A DNA stretch of 64,000 nt. Origin: Owenia fusiformis. Its lineage: Eukaryota; Annelida; Polychaeta; Sabellida; Oweniidae. The position numbers were made by a program, and so were the translations under genes. Position 1 is the first letter of the stretch, and every line of letters begins with the position of its first letter. The stretch spans positions 30,168,740-30,232,739 of the forward strand of contig CAIIXF020000009.1 in assembly GCA_903813345.2 (NCBI GenBank), written 5' to 3'. The notes under the pieces were generated by a model that saw only the letters and a list, made by a program, of their open reading frames with translations, was not told where the DNA came from and did not search any database. Below are positions 1-10,800 of the stretch, piece by piece.

Positions 1-338
1 AACATATAAGGAAAGGATATATATGCTGATCAAATACTTGTCCTTGGACCCACTAGAAACAAAACATATAATGAAAGGATATATGCTGATCAAACTTGTC
101 CTTGGACCCACTAGAAACAAAACATATAATGAAAGGATATATGCTGATCAAACTTGTCCTTGGACCCACTAGAAACAAAACGTATAATGAAAGGATATAT
201 GCTGATCAAACTTGTCCTTGGACCCACTAGAAACAAAACATATAATGAAAGGATATATCCTGATCAAACTTGTCCTTGGACCCACTAAAAACAAAACGTA
301 TAATGAAAGGATATAAGCTGATCAAATACTTGTCCTTG
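1..338. repeat. 58-bp tandem repeat carrying a 3' splice site
   Basis: About 5.8 copies of a 58-base unit. Unit ends (the GAAAC of GGACCCACTAGAAAC) fall at 60, 118, 176, 234 and 292. On the minus strand each unit reads GTTTCTAG then TGGGTCC, the same acceptor and first exon bases as the last exon of the paralogous gene at 3190. The unit is therefore the end of intron 2 plus the start of exon 3 of the gene at 417-988, multiplied. The copy at 292 has TTTTTAG but keeps the AG. Confidence 0.9.
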
Positions 339-416
339 TTACTATACATGTACCTTTTGTCACACAAGTGTTGTGACCAATATATATTTGCATCAGTTGA
401 ATGAACAATAACTTAC

Positions 417-988
417 CACAAGCCATTTTCGTGCAGCCCACTAGTGGATTTAGCCCAGGACTGTTACATGTGCACTTATTGCAGCAATCCCATGGGCTTA
501 GGAACTCTTTGCCAATTTTGTAGCATTTTCTTTCACCATCAATTTCAAAGCAGCACCCTACAAGTAGTTATACATTCAGTTATCAATTAAGTGAGGACGC
601 AAAGTTAAAATCTTTGGCCATGGTAAATTGAACAGAATGTCTTTATTACCCTAACTGGGCTCATGAATCCCTCTTTCTGTATCCCATATGTTGTGCCTTA
701 TCAGACCCATCTCCAGTTAACTACCAAATGGCCCAACAGGGAACATTAAACCAATTGTAGTATGTTAGCTGAGAGAAGCAGACAGCACGGTATTTCAGTG
801 TTTTAAGCATGACTACTGTGCTTGCACAGGATAGAAATTAAAAGAAGTACTTTTCATTCAAAAATGCAAAATGCTGCTTTTCTATGAAAAAATGCATAAA
901 GGAATTTCCAGTACTTACTATTCCCTGCTCTTCTTACTGATAGAACTCCAAGTTCCATAAATACAAAAAGCAATATATATTTCATCAT
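417..988 (-). CDS. Secreted cysteine-rich protein, VWC-like domain (3' part off window)
   Basis: Two coding exons are visible. Exon 1 (988-919) starts at a double ATG and encodes a 23-residue hydrophobic leader, MMKYILLFVFMELGVLS then VRRAGN. Exon 2 (557-417) follows a phase-1 intron with consensus GTAAGT and TTGTAG sites. It encodes a 46-residue module with the spacing CC-x8-C-x12-CC-x2-C-x-C and two further cysteines, most like a compact VWC/chordin-type domain. Exon 2 ends in phase 1. By comparison with the paralog at 3039-3782, the missing last exon should encode a WAP domain at coordinates below 1, beyond the tandem acceptor repeat at 1-338. Likely an extracellular protease inhibitor or defence peptide; this is inferred from domain type only. 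Confidence 0.8.
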
Positions 989-1044
989 TTTGTTCTGAAT
1001 ATGTGCCAAGTTAAGCTAACTCCTCTTTACTTCAAAATGAGAGA

Positions 1045-1052
1045 TATTTATA
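1045..1052 (-). promoter_or_regulatory. TATA box of the gene at 417-988
   Basis: TATAAATA on the minus strand, about 57 bases upstream of the first ATG. It lies in a block (TATAAATATCTCTCATTTTG) shared with the paralog at 3839-3846, so conservation between copies supports it. Confidence 0.6.
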
Positions 1053-1299
1053 CTAAAATATTTAATATAAAATTTGTAATTGTGAATGTTGATTTAGATG
1101 AAATGTTTGTTCTATTGTTTGTTCTTAGATTAATAGCAAAGCTGTATGGTTATCGCTGGCTCATTGCTCAAATGAATAATATACAAGGTGGGCTAGAAAA
1201 TGACCACATAACAAAAGATTAGCTTACTCAATCTGTATACAAGGAATAGTAGTTTATATACAAAAATAAAGATGGCTTAATGTTCAACAAAAGGATCTA

Positions 1300-1690
1300 T
1301 AACACTTTCTTGTCATCACGATTCCAGGAAAACCACTTGACGGGTTTACTTCAAATTGTCATACATGTTACATGGTAAGAAGTTCTTGAGCTGATTAACT
1401 TTTTGGCAGCCATCTTGCATTCTGGCAGCCATCTTGGAAGTTTTTAGATAAATCTTGTCATCACGATTTTCACACAAGTTAAATGGTAAGAGTTCTAAGC
1501 TTTAAATTTTTACATATGTAAAGTACATGTACATTGTAGGAAGTTCTTGAACTGATTAACTTTTTGGCAGCCATCTTGCTTTCTTGGTCATCAAGTCCGC
1601 ACTGCTATGTTTTAGGTACGATATTGTTCACCCTGTGCCTTGTTGACCAGTGATCAGATAAAATTAAATTTTGTAGACCGATATCTTGTA
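1300..1690. repeat. Fragment of the palindromic repeat family seen at 4108-4960
   Basis: Two diverged units of about 147 bases start at CTTGTCATCACGATT (about 1309 and 1456) and contain GCCATCTTGCATTCTGG. The tail ATGTTTTAGGTACGATATTG also occurs in the element at 4108-4960. No coding capacity seen. From here to 2040 nothing else was recognised. Confidence 0.6.
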
Positions 1691-2042
1691 GCAATAGGAC
1701 CTCTTTTTGAGAAAGAATGTCGCAGCTCAATTCAAAGCAATTATAAATGAAATGTAATTTTTGATAACTCAAATACCAGTTGCCAAAATTGGTTCAAAAG
1801 TATGCACTGATACCTTACAGGCACAGAACATCCTCTTGAAAGAATTTCCAGGATGCCTTTGTGATAACTTAAATACTCTGGTAAGATTTTGGTAAATAAT
1901 CAGGTCTTAATTGTAGCAATTCTGGGATGTGAACAGATGCTATAAGATGACAGAAAGAGGTTCCATTTTCAATTCATTTTCTTCATTATCATTGATATCA
2001 TGGTTGACCTAATTCCTGTTTTTTTATGCAAAATATACTTAC

Positions 2043-2118
2043 TTCTGATCTTCTTTTCCCTCATTGCAGATAGAACCCCAACTCCCATCAAGATAAAAAA
2101 CAATACACATTTCATCAT
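2043..2118 (-). pseudogene. Orphan first exon of the VWC/WAP family
   Basis: Encodes a leader like those of both flanking paralogs: MMKCVLFFILMGVGVLS followed by AMREKKIR. It ends in phase 1 at a consensus GTAAGT donor, as they do. No matching exon 2 or 3 lies between it and the next family member. The promoter block upstream is recognisable, but the TATA position reads AATAAACA instead of TATAAATA. Most likely the remnant of a third gene that lost its 3' exons. It could instead serve as an alternative first exon of the gene at 417-988, because the splice phase fits. Confidence 0.65.
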
Positions 2119-2993
2119 TTTCAATGTTCACAATGTCTGGTACTTAATAAAATAACAAAGTCCAATCAATTCCTCTCACCTTCAAAATGAGAGAATTGTT
2201 TATTATGAAGTTTTCTTTGAAAATAGTAAAGTTAAATTGAGCATATTGTAATTAATATTTATTAAGATTGTAATAAAGAATGTTGATGAATATAATTTGT
2301 TTGTTTTACCTTGGATTAACCTTAACTTTAGTGCTGGTTCATTGAACACCATTCTTCTATTTATTAATCTATTTTCATCACACTCAGGTACATGTAAAAT
2401 GACATTGCATTTCAGTTATGAATTTGCTGTTTTGAAATAATGATCAGAAAAAGAAACGTATAATAAATACTAATGTTCTTTCACATAAATTAAATATACG
2501 AAGTAAATTAAGTCTATAAGTATATAAACTTGTATAATCCACTATAAATTAGATAATCAGATATTTTAAAGAGTATAATATAATACATGTATATTCTCCA
2601 AATCCAGAGAAATGAAAACAGATATCATGAAGTGTTGGACCTAAACCACATGCAGATTAAGTCTTTGTGATTGGTCAACTCTGGCCAGCCCCCTTGTCAG
2701 CTAAGAAGTGAATTATCATTAAGACCACTCTGTTCTGCAACACAAAATAACTAATCTCATGATGGTAGCTTTTATTTGTGTACTAGAACTACAAACACCA
2801 AACTTGTCTCTGCTCGTTTACAATAATGTAACAAAGCTAGATAAATTGTTTTGCCAAATAATAGAATATCGTATTTTATTGTAAACATAACGTAACATTG
2901 TAAGTTGGGTAATAAAAACAGGCCAAGCCGAATGATCATAAATCATAAGGTTTTCGCCAAAATTAAAGTAGAATAATCATAAGTTATCAATGT

Positions 2994-2999
2994 TTTATT
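2994..2999 (-). terminator. Polyadenylation signal AATAAA
   Basis: AATAAA on the minus strand, 40 bases downstream of the stop codon of the gene at 3039-3782. Confidence 0.5.
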
Positions 3000-3038
3000 T
3001 TTGACATTCAGGATGTATTGCATTTGATACAATCAATT

Positions 3039-3782
3039 TTATAATGGGTCAACACATTGATTTCCACATCCATTAGAACAGCATTTCTTGCATCCAGCAC
3101 AGTCTCTGTCATCATTGCATTCCTGTATGCAGATGCCAAATTTGTCACGATTACCATTAACCCGGGGACATTTCCCAGGCTTTGGACCCACTAGAAACAA
3201 AACATGAAAAGAATGAAAGGATGTATTTGGTAATCAAAAACTTGATATTGTTATTACTACCTTTTGTCACCAACCAATATACTTACAACCAATATACATA
3301 ATTAGCTGAATGAACAATAAACTTACCGCAAGCCATTTCGGTGCAGCTGTACAGCCCAGAACTGTCACATGTGCACATATTGCAGCAATCCCATGGACTT
3401 AGAAACAGTTTGCCAACTTTGTAGCATTTTAATTCACCATCAATTTCAAAGCAGCACCCTACAAGTAGATAAACATACAGTTATCAATTTAGTGAGGACT
3501 CAAAGTTAAACATTTTCGGTCATGGTAAATTCAACACATTGTGTTTATTACCGTAACTTCTAGTCTCATAATTCCTTATTCCGCATCTCATATGTTGTGC
3601 CTTAGTCATACATAGGATAAAAAACTTAAAAAAAGAACTACTTATTCAAAAAATACAAAATGCTGCTTATCCATGAGTGACTTTGCAAAATGCAAAAAAA
3701 TCGAATACTTACTATTCCCTGCTCTTCCATCTGATAAAACCCCAAGTCCCAAGAATAGAAAAAGCAATATATATTTCATCAT
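3039..3782 (-). CDS. Secreted VWC-like plus WAP domain protein, complete
   Basis: Three exons: 3782-3713, 3458-3327 and 3190-3039, all with consensus splice sites and phase-1 introns, giving 117 residues. Residues 1-17 are a signal peptide (MMKYILLFLFLGLGVLS). Exon 2 encodes a VWC-like module of eight cysteines (CC, C, CC, CTC plus SC and AC). Exon 3 encodes a WAP four-disulfide core: KPGKCP at the start, then C-x3-C-x5-C-x5-CC-x3-C-x3-C, with one extra cysteine (DCAGCKKCC). Stop TAA at 3041-3039. WAP proteins are typically secreted protease inhibitors or antimicrobial peptides; the actual target is unknown. The gene is a tandem paralog of 417-988, and the upstream regions of both copies align for at least 200 bases, offset by 2,794 bases. 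Confidence 0.88.
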
Positions 3783-3838
3783 TTTGTTCACAATATTTGC
3801 CAAGTTGAAATAACTCCTCTTGGCTTCAAAATGAGAGA

Positions 3839-3846
3839 TATTTATA
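3839..3846 (-). promoter_or_regulatory. TATA box of the VWC/WAP gene
   Basis: TATAAATA on the minus strand, 57 bases upstream of the start codon. The surrounding sequence is conserved with the paralogous promoter at 1045-1052, at the same distance from the ATG. Confidence 0.65.
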
Positions 3847-4107
3847 CAGAAATATTAATTATAAATTTGAAATAGGGAATGTTGATTCAAATGAATTGTT
3901 TGTTCTATTGTTATTACTTTAGATTAATAGCAAAACTGAATGGTTATTGCTGGCTCATTGCTCAAATGAATAATATACAAGGTGGGCTAGAAAATGACCA
4001 CATTACAAGATAAGCTAACTCAATTTTTAAACAAGGTTAAAGTAGTTTATACCACAAACTAAAGATGGTTTTAAATAATATTGAATACAAGGATCTAAAA
4101 ACATATA

Positions 4108-4960
4108 GGGTGTCCCAAAAAATGAGCCACTTTTTGACAAGTATTGTCTCAGCAACTGATGAACCAAATTCACTGAAAATGTGTACAAAGTAGCCCAAGA
4201 GTGACGGTTGCTTTAAAAATATGAAAAAGTAAATGTTATGTGAGTTCTAAGAAATTCAAGATAGCATGTCATAATAGCCCATACTATGAATGGATTTCGT
4301 TCAAATTTTCACACATATTATTACTAAATAAAAAGTTCTAGAGCTGATCAACCTTTCGGCAGCCATCTTGCATTCTGGTGGCCATCTTGGAAGTTTTTAG
4401 ATAAATCTTGTCATTGCGATTTCAGGAAAACCACTCAACGGATTTACTCCAAATGTTCACACATGATACATGATAAGAAGTTCTAGAGCTAATTAACTTT
4501 TCGACGGCCATCTTGCATTCTGGTGGCCATCTTGGGAGATATTATTATATAAATCTTGTCATCACGATTCCAGGAAAACAACTTCACAGATTTTCTTCAA
4601 ATTTTCACACATGCTACATGGTAAGAAGTTCTTGAGCTGATTAACTTTTCAGCCGCCATCTTGCATTCTGGTGGCCATTTTGGAAGCTTTTAGATAAATC
4701 TTGTCATCACAATTTCAGGAAAACCACTTAAAGGATTCACTTCACTAACTGCCTAACTTTTTGGTGGCCATCTTGCTTTCTGGGTCATCAAGCCCACACT
4801 GCTATGTTTTAGGTACAATATTGTTCACCCTGTGCTTTGTTTAATTTTACAACTTGCCAATAATACTCTTAGGCTACTTTGTACACATTTTCAGTGAATT
4901 TGGTTTATCACTTGTCAGTATAATACTTGTCAAAAAGTGGCTCATTTTTTGGGACACCTG
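4108..4960. mobile_element. Palindromic DNA element with about 110-bp inverted ends
   Basis: The left end GGGTGTCCCAAAAAATGAGC (4108) and the right end GCTCATTTTTTGGGACACC (about 4958) are inverted repeats, and the match continues inward for about 110 bases (CACTGAAAATGTGTACAAAG on both sides). TA flanks both ends, as expected for a Tc1/mariner-type MITE. The interior holds three or four tandem units of about 145-157 bases with GCCATCTTGCATTCTGG. No transposase seen. Confidence 0.8.
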
Positions 4961-5068
4961 ATATATTTACAGCCAACCAAACTAACTCACTATAACTATA
5001 AATAGGCTAGAAAATATGTATTTTTGATAATTACCAGTTATCAGATTTGGTCTTAATTTTATAGACTG

Positions 5069-6880
5069 ATATCTATGCAGACGACACCTCCATCTACTTA
5101 CCCGTACCTATAGATAGTCCAATTCAGAACACACACAAAATCCTCCAAAAAGATCTTGACAATATTTTTAAATGGTCCCAAACTTGGAAAATGAACTCAA
5201 GCCTTCGAAATCAAAAGAAATAATATTTTGTAAAGAAACCGTCTATGAAAGGCCATATCCACTTTTGACACTTAATAACAATTCAGTTGTCTGAGTCGAT
5301 TCACATAAACATTTAGGCGTAACTTTTGATAAAAACTTAAACTTTAAAACTCATATAAACGAAGTCCGAGCAAAAATTGACAAACTACTAAATCCCCTAT
5401 CAACATTGAAAATGAGGGTAAACTCAAAACATCTTGAAACAATATACACTTCTTTCATCCTCTCTAAAATCGAATACGGCTCTTTAATCTATGGTTCGGC
5501 GGCGCAAGGTGCTCTGGAACAACTAGACAAACTCCATTATAGAGAAGCCCTAATAGTTTCTGGGGCGATTTATGGTACGTGCAAGCAAAAATTATATAAA
5601 TGTCTAAACTGGAAAACCCTAGTGGAGAGAAGAGAAGAAAAACAAAGTATTCACATGTTCAAAGTCCGATCAAATTTGACCCCCTCTTATGTAGTATCTA
5701 TATATGAAAAACTGTCCAATCCTGGTGCCGAAAGGGAGCTCTGCTCCAAAAGAGAATATGTTTTACCCGTGAGAGCATCTGTAAAATTCCTAAATTCACA
5801 AGCCATAAAGCCTATCTCCATTTGGAAAAATCTTCCAACTGAAATAAAAACCTCGCCAACCCTAGCAATCTTCAAGAAAAACTATAATAAGAAATATACA
5901 TTTCATAAAAAGAATATTTTAACAAAAAATCTTAATATGAAAAGGTCTTCTGAAACTAAACTTAATAAAATAAGAAGCGACCTTGCCCTTAAAAGTGACT
6001 TTTTAGACATCATTTCAACAACATCATCGATCCTTCTTGCCCCTGTGGCACCGAGATCAAGATAAGATTCATCTTTTACTCGACTGCCCTTTAACCGCCA
6101 TACATAGAAATGATTACATAGAGAACATCCTTAAGTTAGATAATCTTGATATTATGTGCTACTTTGGAAAAACAGAAAGCAAAAAATAGAATTTATACTT
6201 TATGGAGATGAAAATTTAAATAGTGAACTGAATACAAAATGCCTTCAACTATCTTCAAATTATATCGATAACATCTTAGAATGACCATTCTCCTCATTTC
6301 ACATCATCTCTCATTAACATTCATATACATCATCATGGGCAAGACATGGTGGACGACCGTCTGCATGCAGGGAAGGGGATTGTTTCCATGGACTAAAACG
6401 TTAAACCCACCTATGCCCAGTCACAAGCCTGAGGAACCTGCTTTTATATCTAATGTGGATTTTTATCTTACCAACCATGACTTAAATATTAATATGGGTA
6501 TTTCCTATAATTAATATATAGATTTTAACTTACCAAATATGACTTCAATATTAATATGGGTTTAAACCTATAATAAATTGAATACTGGATATGACAAATA
6601 AATAAAATCAATTATAATCTACCTACATGATGTAGATATCCAAATGTTGGTCTGAATTTATCTTTGTGGAAAGATCGTATGCTTCAGTTGCTCTTTAACA
6701 AAACATGTGGGACAGTGTATCTATATATTACAAGATGTCCGTTGCAATCCTACACACTCCAGTGATTTAGTTTATGTTTTTAACTTTCTAGAGGGGGCCA
6801 ATAATGCTATGTAGCCTCGACCCCTCACAATCTATGTAAATAATTATGTTGAATTCTATAGAAATAAATAACAATAACCT
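5069..6880 (+). mobile_element. 5'-truncated, decayed Jockey/CR1-like LINE
   Basis: The first recognisable codons give YADDTSIY, the catalytic box of a reverse transcriptase, so most of the RT and all of the endonuclease are missing. A frameshift near 5207 and a stop near 5294 break the frame. An open stretch at 5406-6065 carries the post-catalytic region (IEYGSLIYGS, LDKLHYREALIVSGAIYGT, LVERREEK). After a further shift there is a CPCGTE knuckle-like motif near 6040. A long 3' untranslated part ends near 6880 in an A-rich (AATAAATAACAATAACC) tail. Not functional. Confidence 0.8.
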
Positions 6881-7636
6881 AAAAAAGGAATAGGCAAAGT
6901 AATTCACAATATTATATAAAAATGAAATATATTTTTCTTTATATAGATTTGCAGGTGAATCACTCCGACAATTAGTTTTATATCAAGTATAACAAAGCAC
7001 AATAACACTACAGTATTATAAATAGATGTATATTTTGGTAAGCAAATGACTTATATTAAGGATGAAGGGCAGATCAATGAAAAGGAAAATGCAATTTTGG
7101 TTCCGCCCTGTACATGTACACTGTATATACAGTAGTATGCGGAATGAACTGCTATTTATTTACTAGACATGTGATGTCATTGTCCATACAAGCTGATGTT
7201 AAAAATATCTTGAATGACACACTTTGATATTCTGGGTTATAATGACATAGTTTCTCTCTTGTTTGAAACCCTTGCAGTTTTAAACCAATAATAATTTGAT
7301 ATGCATCTTTGTTGGAATTTCTGCATTTTGCTAGGTACATGTACAACCTGGCACTATATGGGAGAATGATTTTATCTAACAAACAAAACAAGATGGCGAT
7401 GGAATAATGCTATCCTCAACTTTTCACAATTTTCCACTGTTTTTGTGACTATCAATTTTCATTCATCATCAAATTGTCACACAGTTTATTGTGTCAATTA
7501 CTTTGCAATTGACTTCTGTCACAAATTGTATTTTTGCATGTGTTGGGCATTTATCAAGTTAATAGGTGAGGTTTAAAGATGTTTGAAAACAATTTGAGAT
7601 ACCTCTTACAAAATCCCACCCACATATAAAGATGTA
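6881..7636. other. No gene seen
   Basis: AT-rich, with no splice-bounded coding segment or cadherin-like exon on the plus strand. The exon upstream of 7839 was searched for here and not found. Confidence 0.5.
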
Positions 7637-7815
7637 CAGTAAAACCTGTACATTGTGAACACCTATGGAGCTACAAAAAGTGTTCACTGAAGGTAGGTGT
7701 TCACTACAGAGAGGGGATTTTTTACAGGACTCAATGTAAAATGTGTCTTGAAGTGGTGTTTACTCAACATAGGTGTTCACTAAAAGAGAGGTATTCACTA
7801 AGACAGGTTTTACTG
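7637..7815. mobile_element. Tc1/mariner-type MITE (CAGTAAAACCTGT ends)
   Basis: Ends CAGTAAAACCTGT and ACAGGTTTTACTG, each flanked by TA. The interior is made of variants of GGTGTTCACT. It stops 23 bases before the first visible cadherin exon, so it contributes to the 3' end of that intron. Confidence 0.85.
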
Positions 7816-7838
7816 TAATATATTTAATTGTGTTTCAG

Positions 7839-10800
7839 GATACTCTTACGTATACTATAGAGGGAGCTACAAATGATGGCAAAAATTATTTCTCGCTCAA
7901 CCCCCAGTCTGGAATACTATTCCTGACCAACACACTTCTACATACTGCCACAATGAGATATGATGTAAGTAGAATCACTATTACAGTATATAAAGAGCTT
8001 TTTGGAATTTTTAAAACTTAAATGTTCTATATATTTCTTAAGAATAAATCTTCTGCATGGTTCTCACTTACCCATGACCCATTCTATGCTAAAGCTATGT
8101 AAATTTAAGTTCAATTTGAACAGGTGAGATTATAATCGAAGAACCAAACTTTAACAATATCCTTGTCATATAACAGTTATATAAATAGAGCATATTTCTT
8201 GTAGTTCACAGTGCAGGCATCAGACAAACAGGTGCCAGAGAGGAAAAAGACAGTCCCAGTTGTAGTATTCATTAGTAGGGATCTTCAGCCTCCAGTCTTC
8301 CAGGGCACTCCATATGTATTCAATGTGCCTGAGAACCACCCTGTCGATACAGAGCCATTCGATGGTGTTCTTGCCCAGGATCCTGATGGAACTGTGAGTT
8401 ACTTAACCCTTTCACGACAATAGGCTCCATATGGGGCCCTTTTATGTAATACCTTTCATGACGATAGGCTCCTTTTGGCACCAATATTTTTATTTACATA
8501 TATATATATCTTTTATTGACTCTTTAGATGTCATGACCTGACATATTAGTCATAAAGGCATACTTGTACATCAATGAAATGGCAATATCTCCAGTTCTAT
8601 TCAGTATTTTTACACCAAATTTTGACAAGTTGTTGACATGTGATAATGCTCACTAAAAAAGTATTTTAGTGATAAAATTTAAAGTTTAGGTCCTGGGGTA
8701 TGTGTAATTTCAGTCTTTACCGAGAAAACGCTCTTACTTATCGGTCACCAGGCCAACATTTTCCTCTTATTTCCACATCGGGAAAGGGTTAAAAGAACAT
8801 TTTTGGTCATAATAGAAAGTGAACATTATTGTCACACAAGTTATTCAAACACCAAATGATTTTATTAGAATAAAATCCGTTGATCCTGGATGAGTGAATA
8901 TCAAATGAAAGGAACATTTATGAAGGAGGCAATTATTTCTGTTATTTTTTTTTTATTTTCGTGAACCAGACCATGAAATATCTTATTTTTAGATCATTTG
9001 TTTTATGTGATGAACTTAATTTTATTTTCCATCAATTCTATATCTAATTGTGTCATATAAATTTCTGGTAAGTAAACAGTCTTGTATGTAATGGTCTTGA
9101 AGTAATAATTCTCCCTTTCGCGATTCGCTCTTTGAATCAGAACGTTCGCAAATATGTACTGAAAAAGCACTCAAAAAGGACAAAATTTGATTGGTTTATA
9201 TTTTCTCACTATGCATTTCGCGTAGCAATTTGCGTGACCCGAAAGTTCTAAATCAAACTAATTACGCAATTTTGTTTTGACACCCGTACGCTAAATAAAA
9301 CAATGACAACATCGGAAGTATTCTTCTTTGTCATTGCTTTAATAGTCTGTATACCGAGTTTAATCAATAAAAGATTGTACAATGAACAACAAAATTCGGA
9401 AACGAGTACTATAGATTTGCTTTCGGACCACTGAACAGAGTGACCTAGATAATAGCGACGCTTCTTCTTTGGTCTACTGCTCAGTTATTTGTTGGTTTTC
9501 AACGTAACTCTATGATGTAATTTGATGATGAATACTTTTATTCCGTTGTTGCATCGATGATGCAGTTTGTAGTGCGGTAAGATTGGCATGAAAGTATTGA
9601 AAGTCGAATGGAATTGTTTTTTCCAATATGGCGACTAGCCAACTGATCATGTGACCTTCTCTTCCGGAATATTTTCTCACTTTTCAATCATCGTTTTCAC
9701 CACGCTATGAATCAATACAATGAAACAAATAGCTGTTATATTAAGATTAATAAAAGATCAATCGTTTCTAATAATTTTTTCTGTACCCTCGTACGGGAAT
9801 ATGAACGAATATATCGTTTGAAAAATAGGTGTTAAAATCCCCATGTTAAACCTATGAGGGAAAACAAGGAAGTATAAATTTGTTCCTCCTCGAACTGCAT
9901 CATGGGAAATATTTTGACCTTATAAGGAAAGATTTTCGCGTCTCCTCTTTTGAAGAGGGAACAGCGATTTCGAGAATTATGATGGGCTTGCAAGGCTGCT
10001 ACTTAGTTTATGAGTGGTTTGATGTGATAAGCATGGAGTGAATTTATATATTGATCAATATTTATCACTATAACTAAATTAACAGTATTCTTCAGTACAT
10101 CTATTTGATATTAATATTTCACACTAATATAATAAATAAAAGAAATCACTGTCTGAATAATGCATCCTCCTAAGCAGCTGTCCAGAATCCGTACCTCCTT
10201 TTTCCCCCCTGTTGTAACCAAATTGAAAGCGCCAAGTTAACTGAGTCACGTGATCTAATTATGCACCAATGACATATACATGATTGAATCAAATTACGAG
10301 TTCTTAATCTGGGCAATGCTAACTGCTTATAGCAGGATGTAAAAAGAAAGAAGATATTCTGGATTTTGAAGCCCTGTGATCGGAGGATGGAATAATGTTT
10401 TGTGTAAAATTATCATAACCTCTGTATAATTTCCATACTTTCAAAATCTTTTAACCTTAATAATTGTATTCTAGGGAGAAATGAGATACAGATTGAAAGG
10501 AATTGCGCCTGCAACAGATTTCTTCAGAATTGATCCAAATACTGGGAAACTATATGTAATAAAGCCTTTGGATACCGAGACCACTCCAACATACACACTG
10601 AATGTTGGAGCAAGCAACACAGCAAATCCTAAAGTTGAGATTGACACAATCGTGACGATTAATGTAATCAGGAATGTGCACAAACCCATATTCTCGCCCC
10701 CAGAACGTAATGTCACGGTTGATGATGGGACACCCGAGGGAGAACCTATTGTTACAGTTACAGCCACAGATGCTGATCTTCCTGTAAGTTCTGAGGCACA

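Noticed and set aside
1..338. Possible CRISPR-like array
   Set aside because: The units are directly adjacent, with no unique spacers, and the context is eukaryotic; it is a tandem repeat over a splice site.
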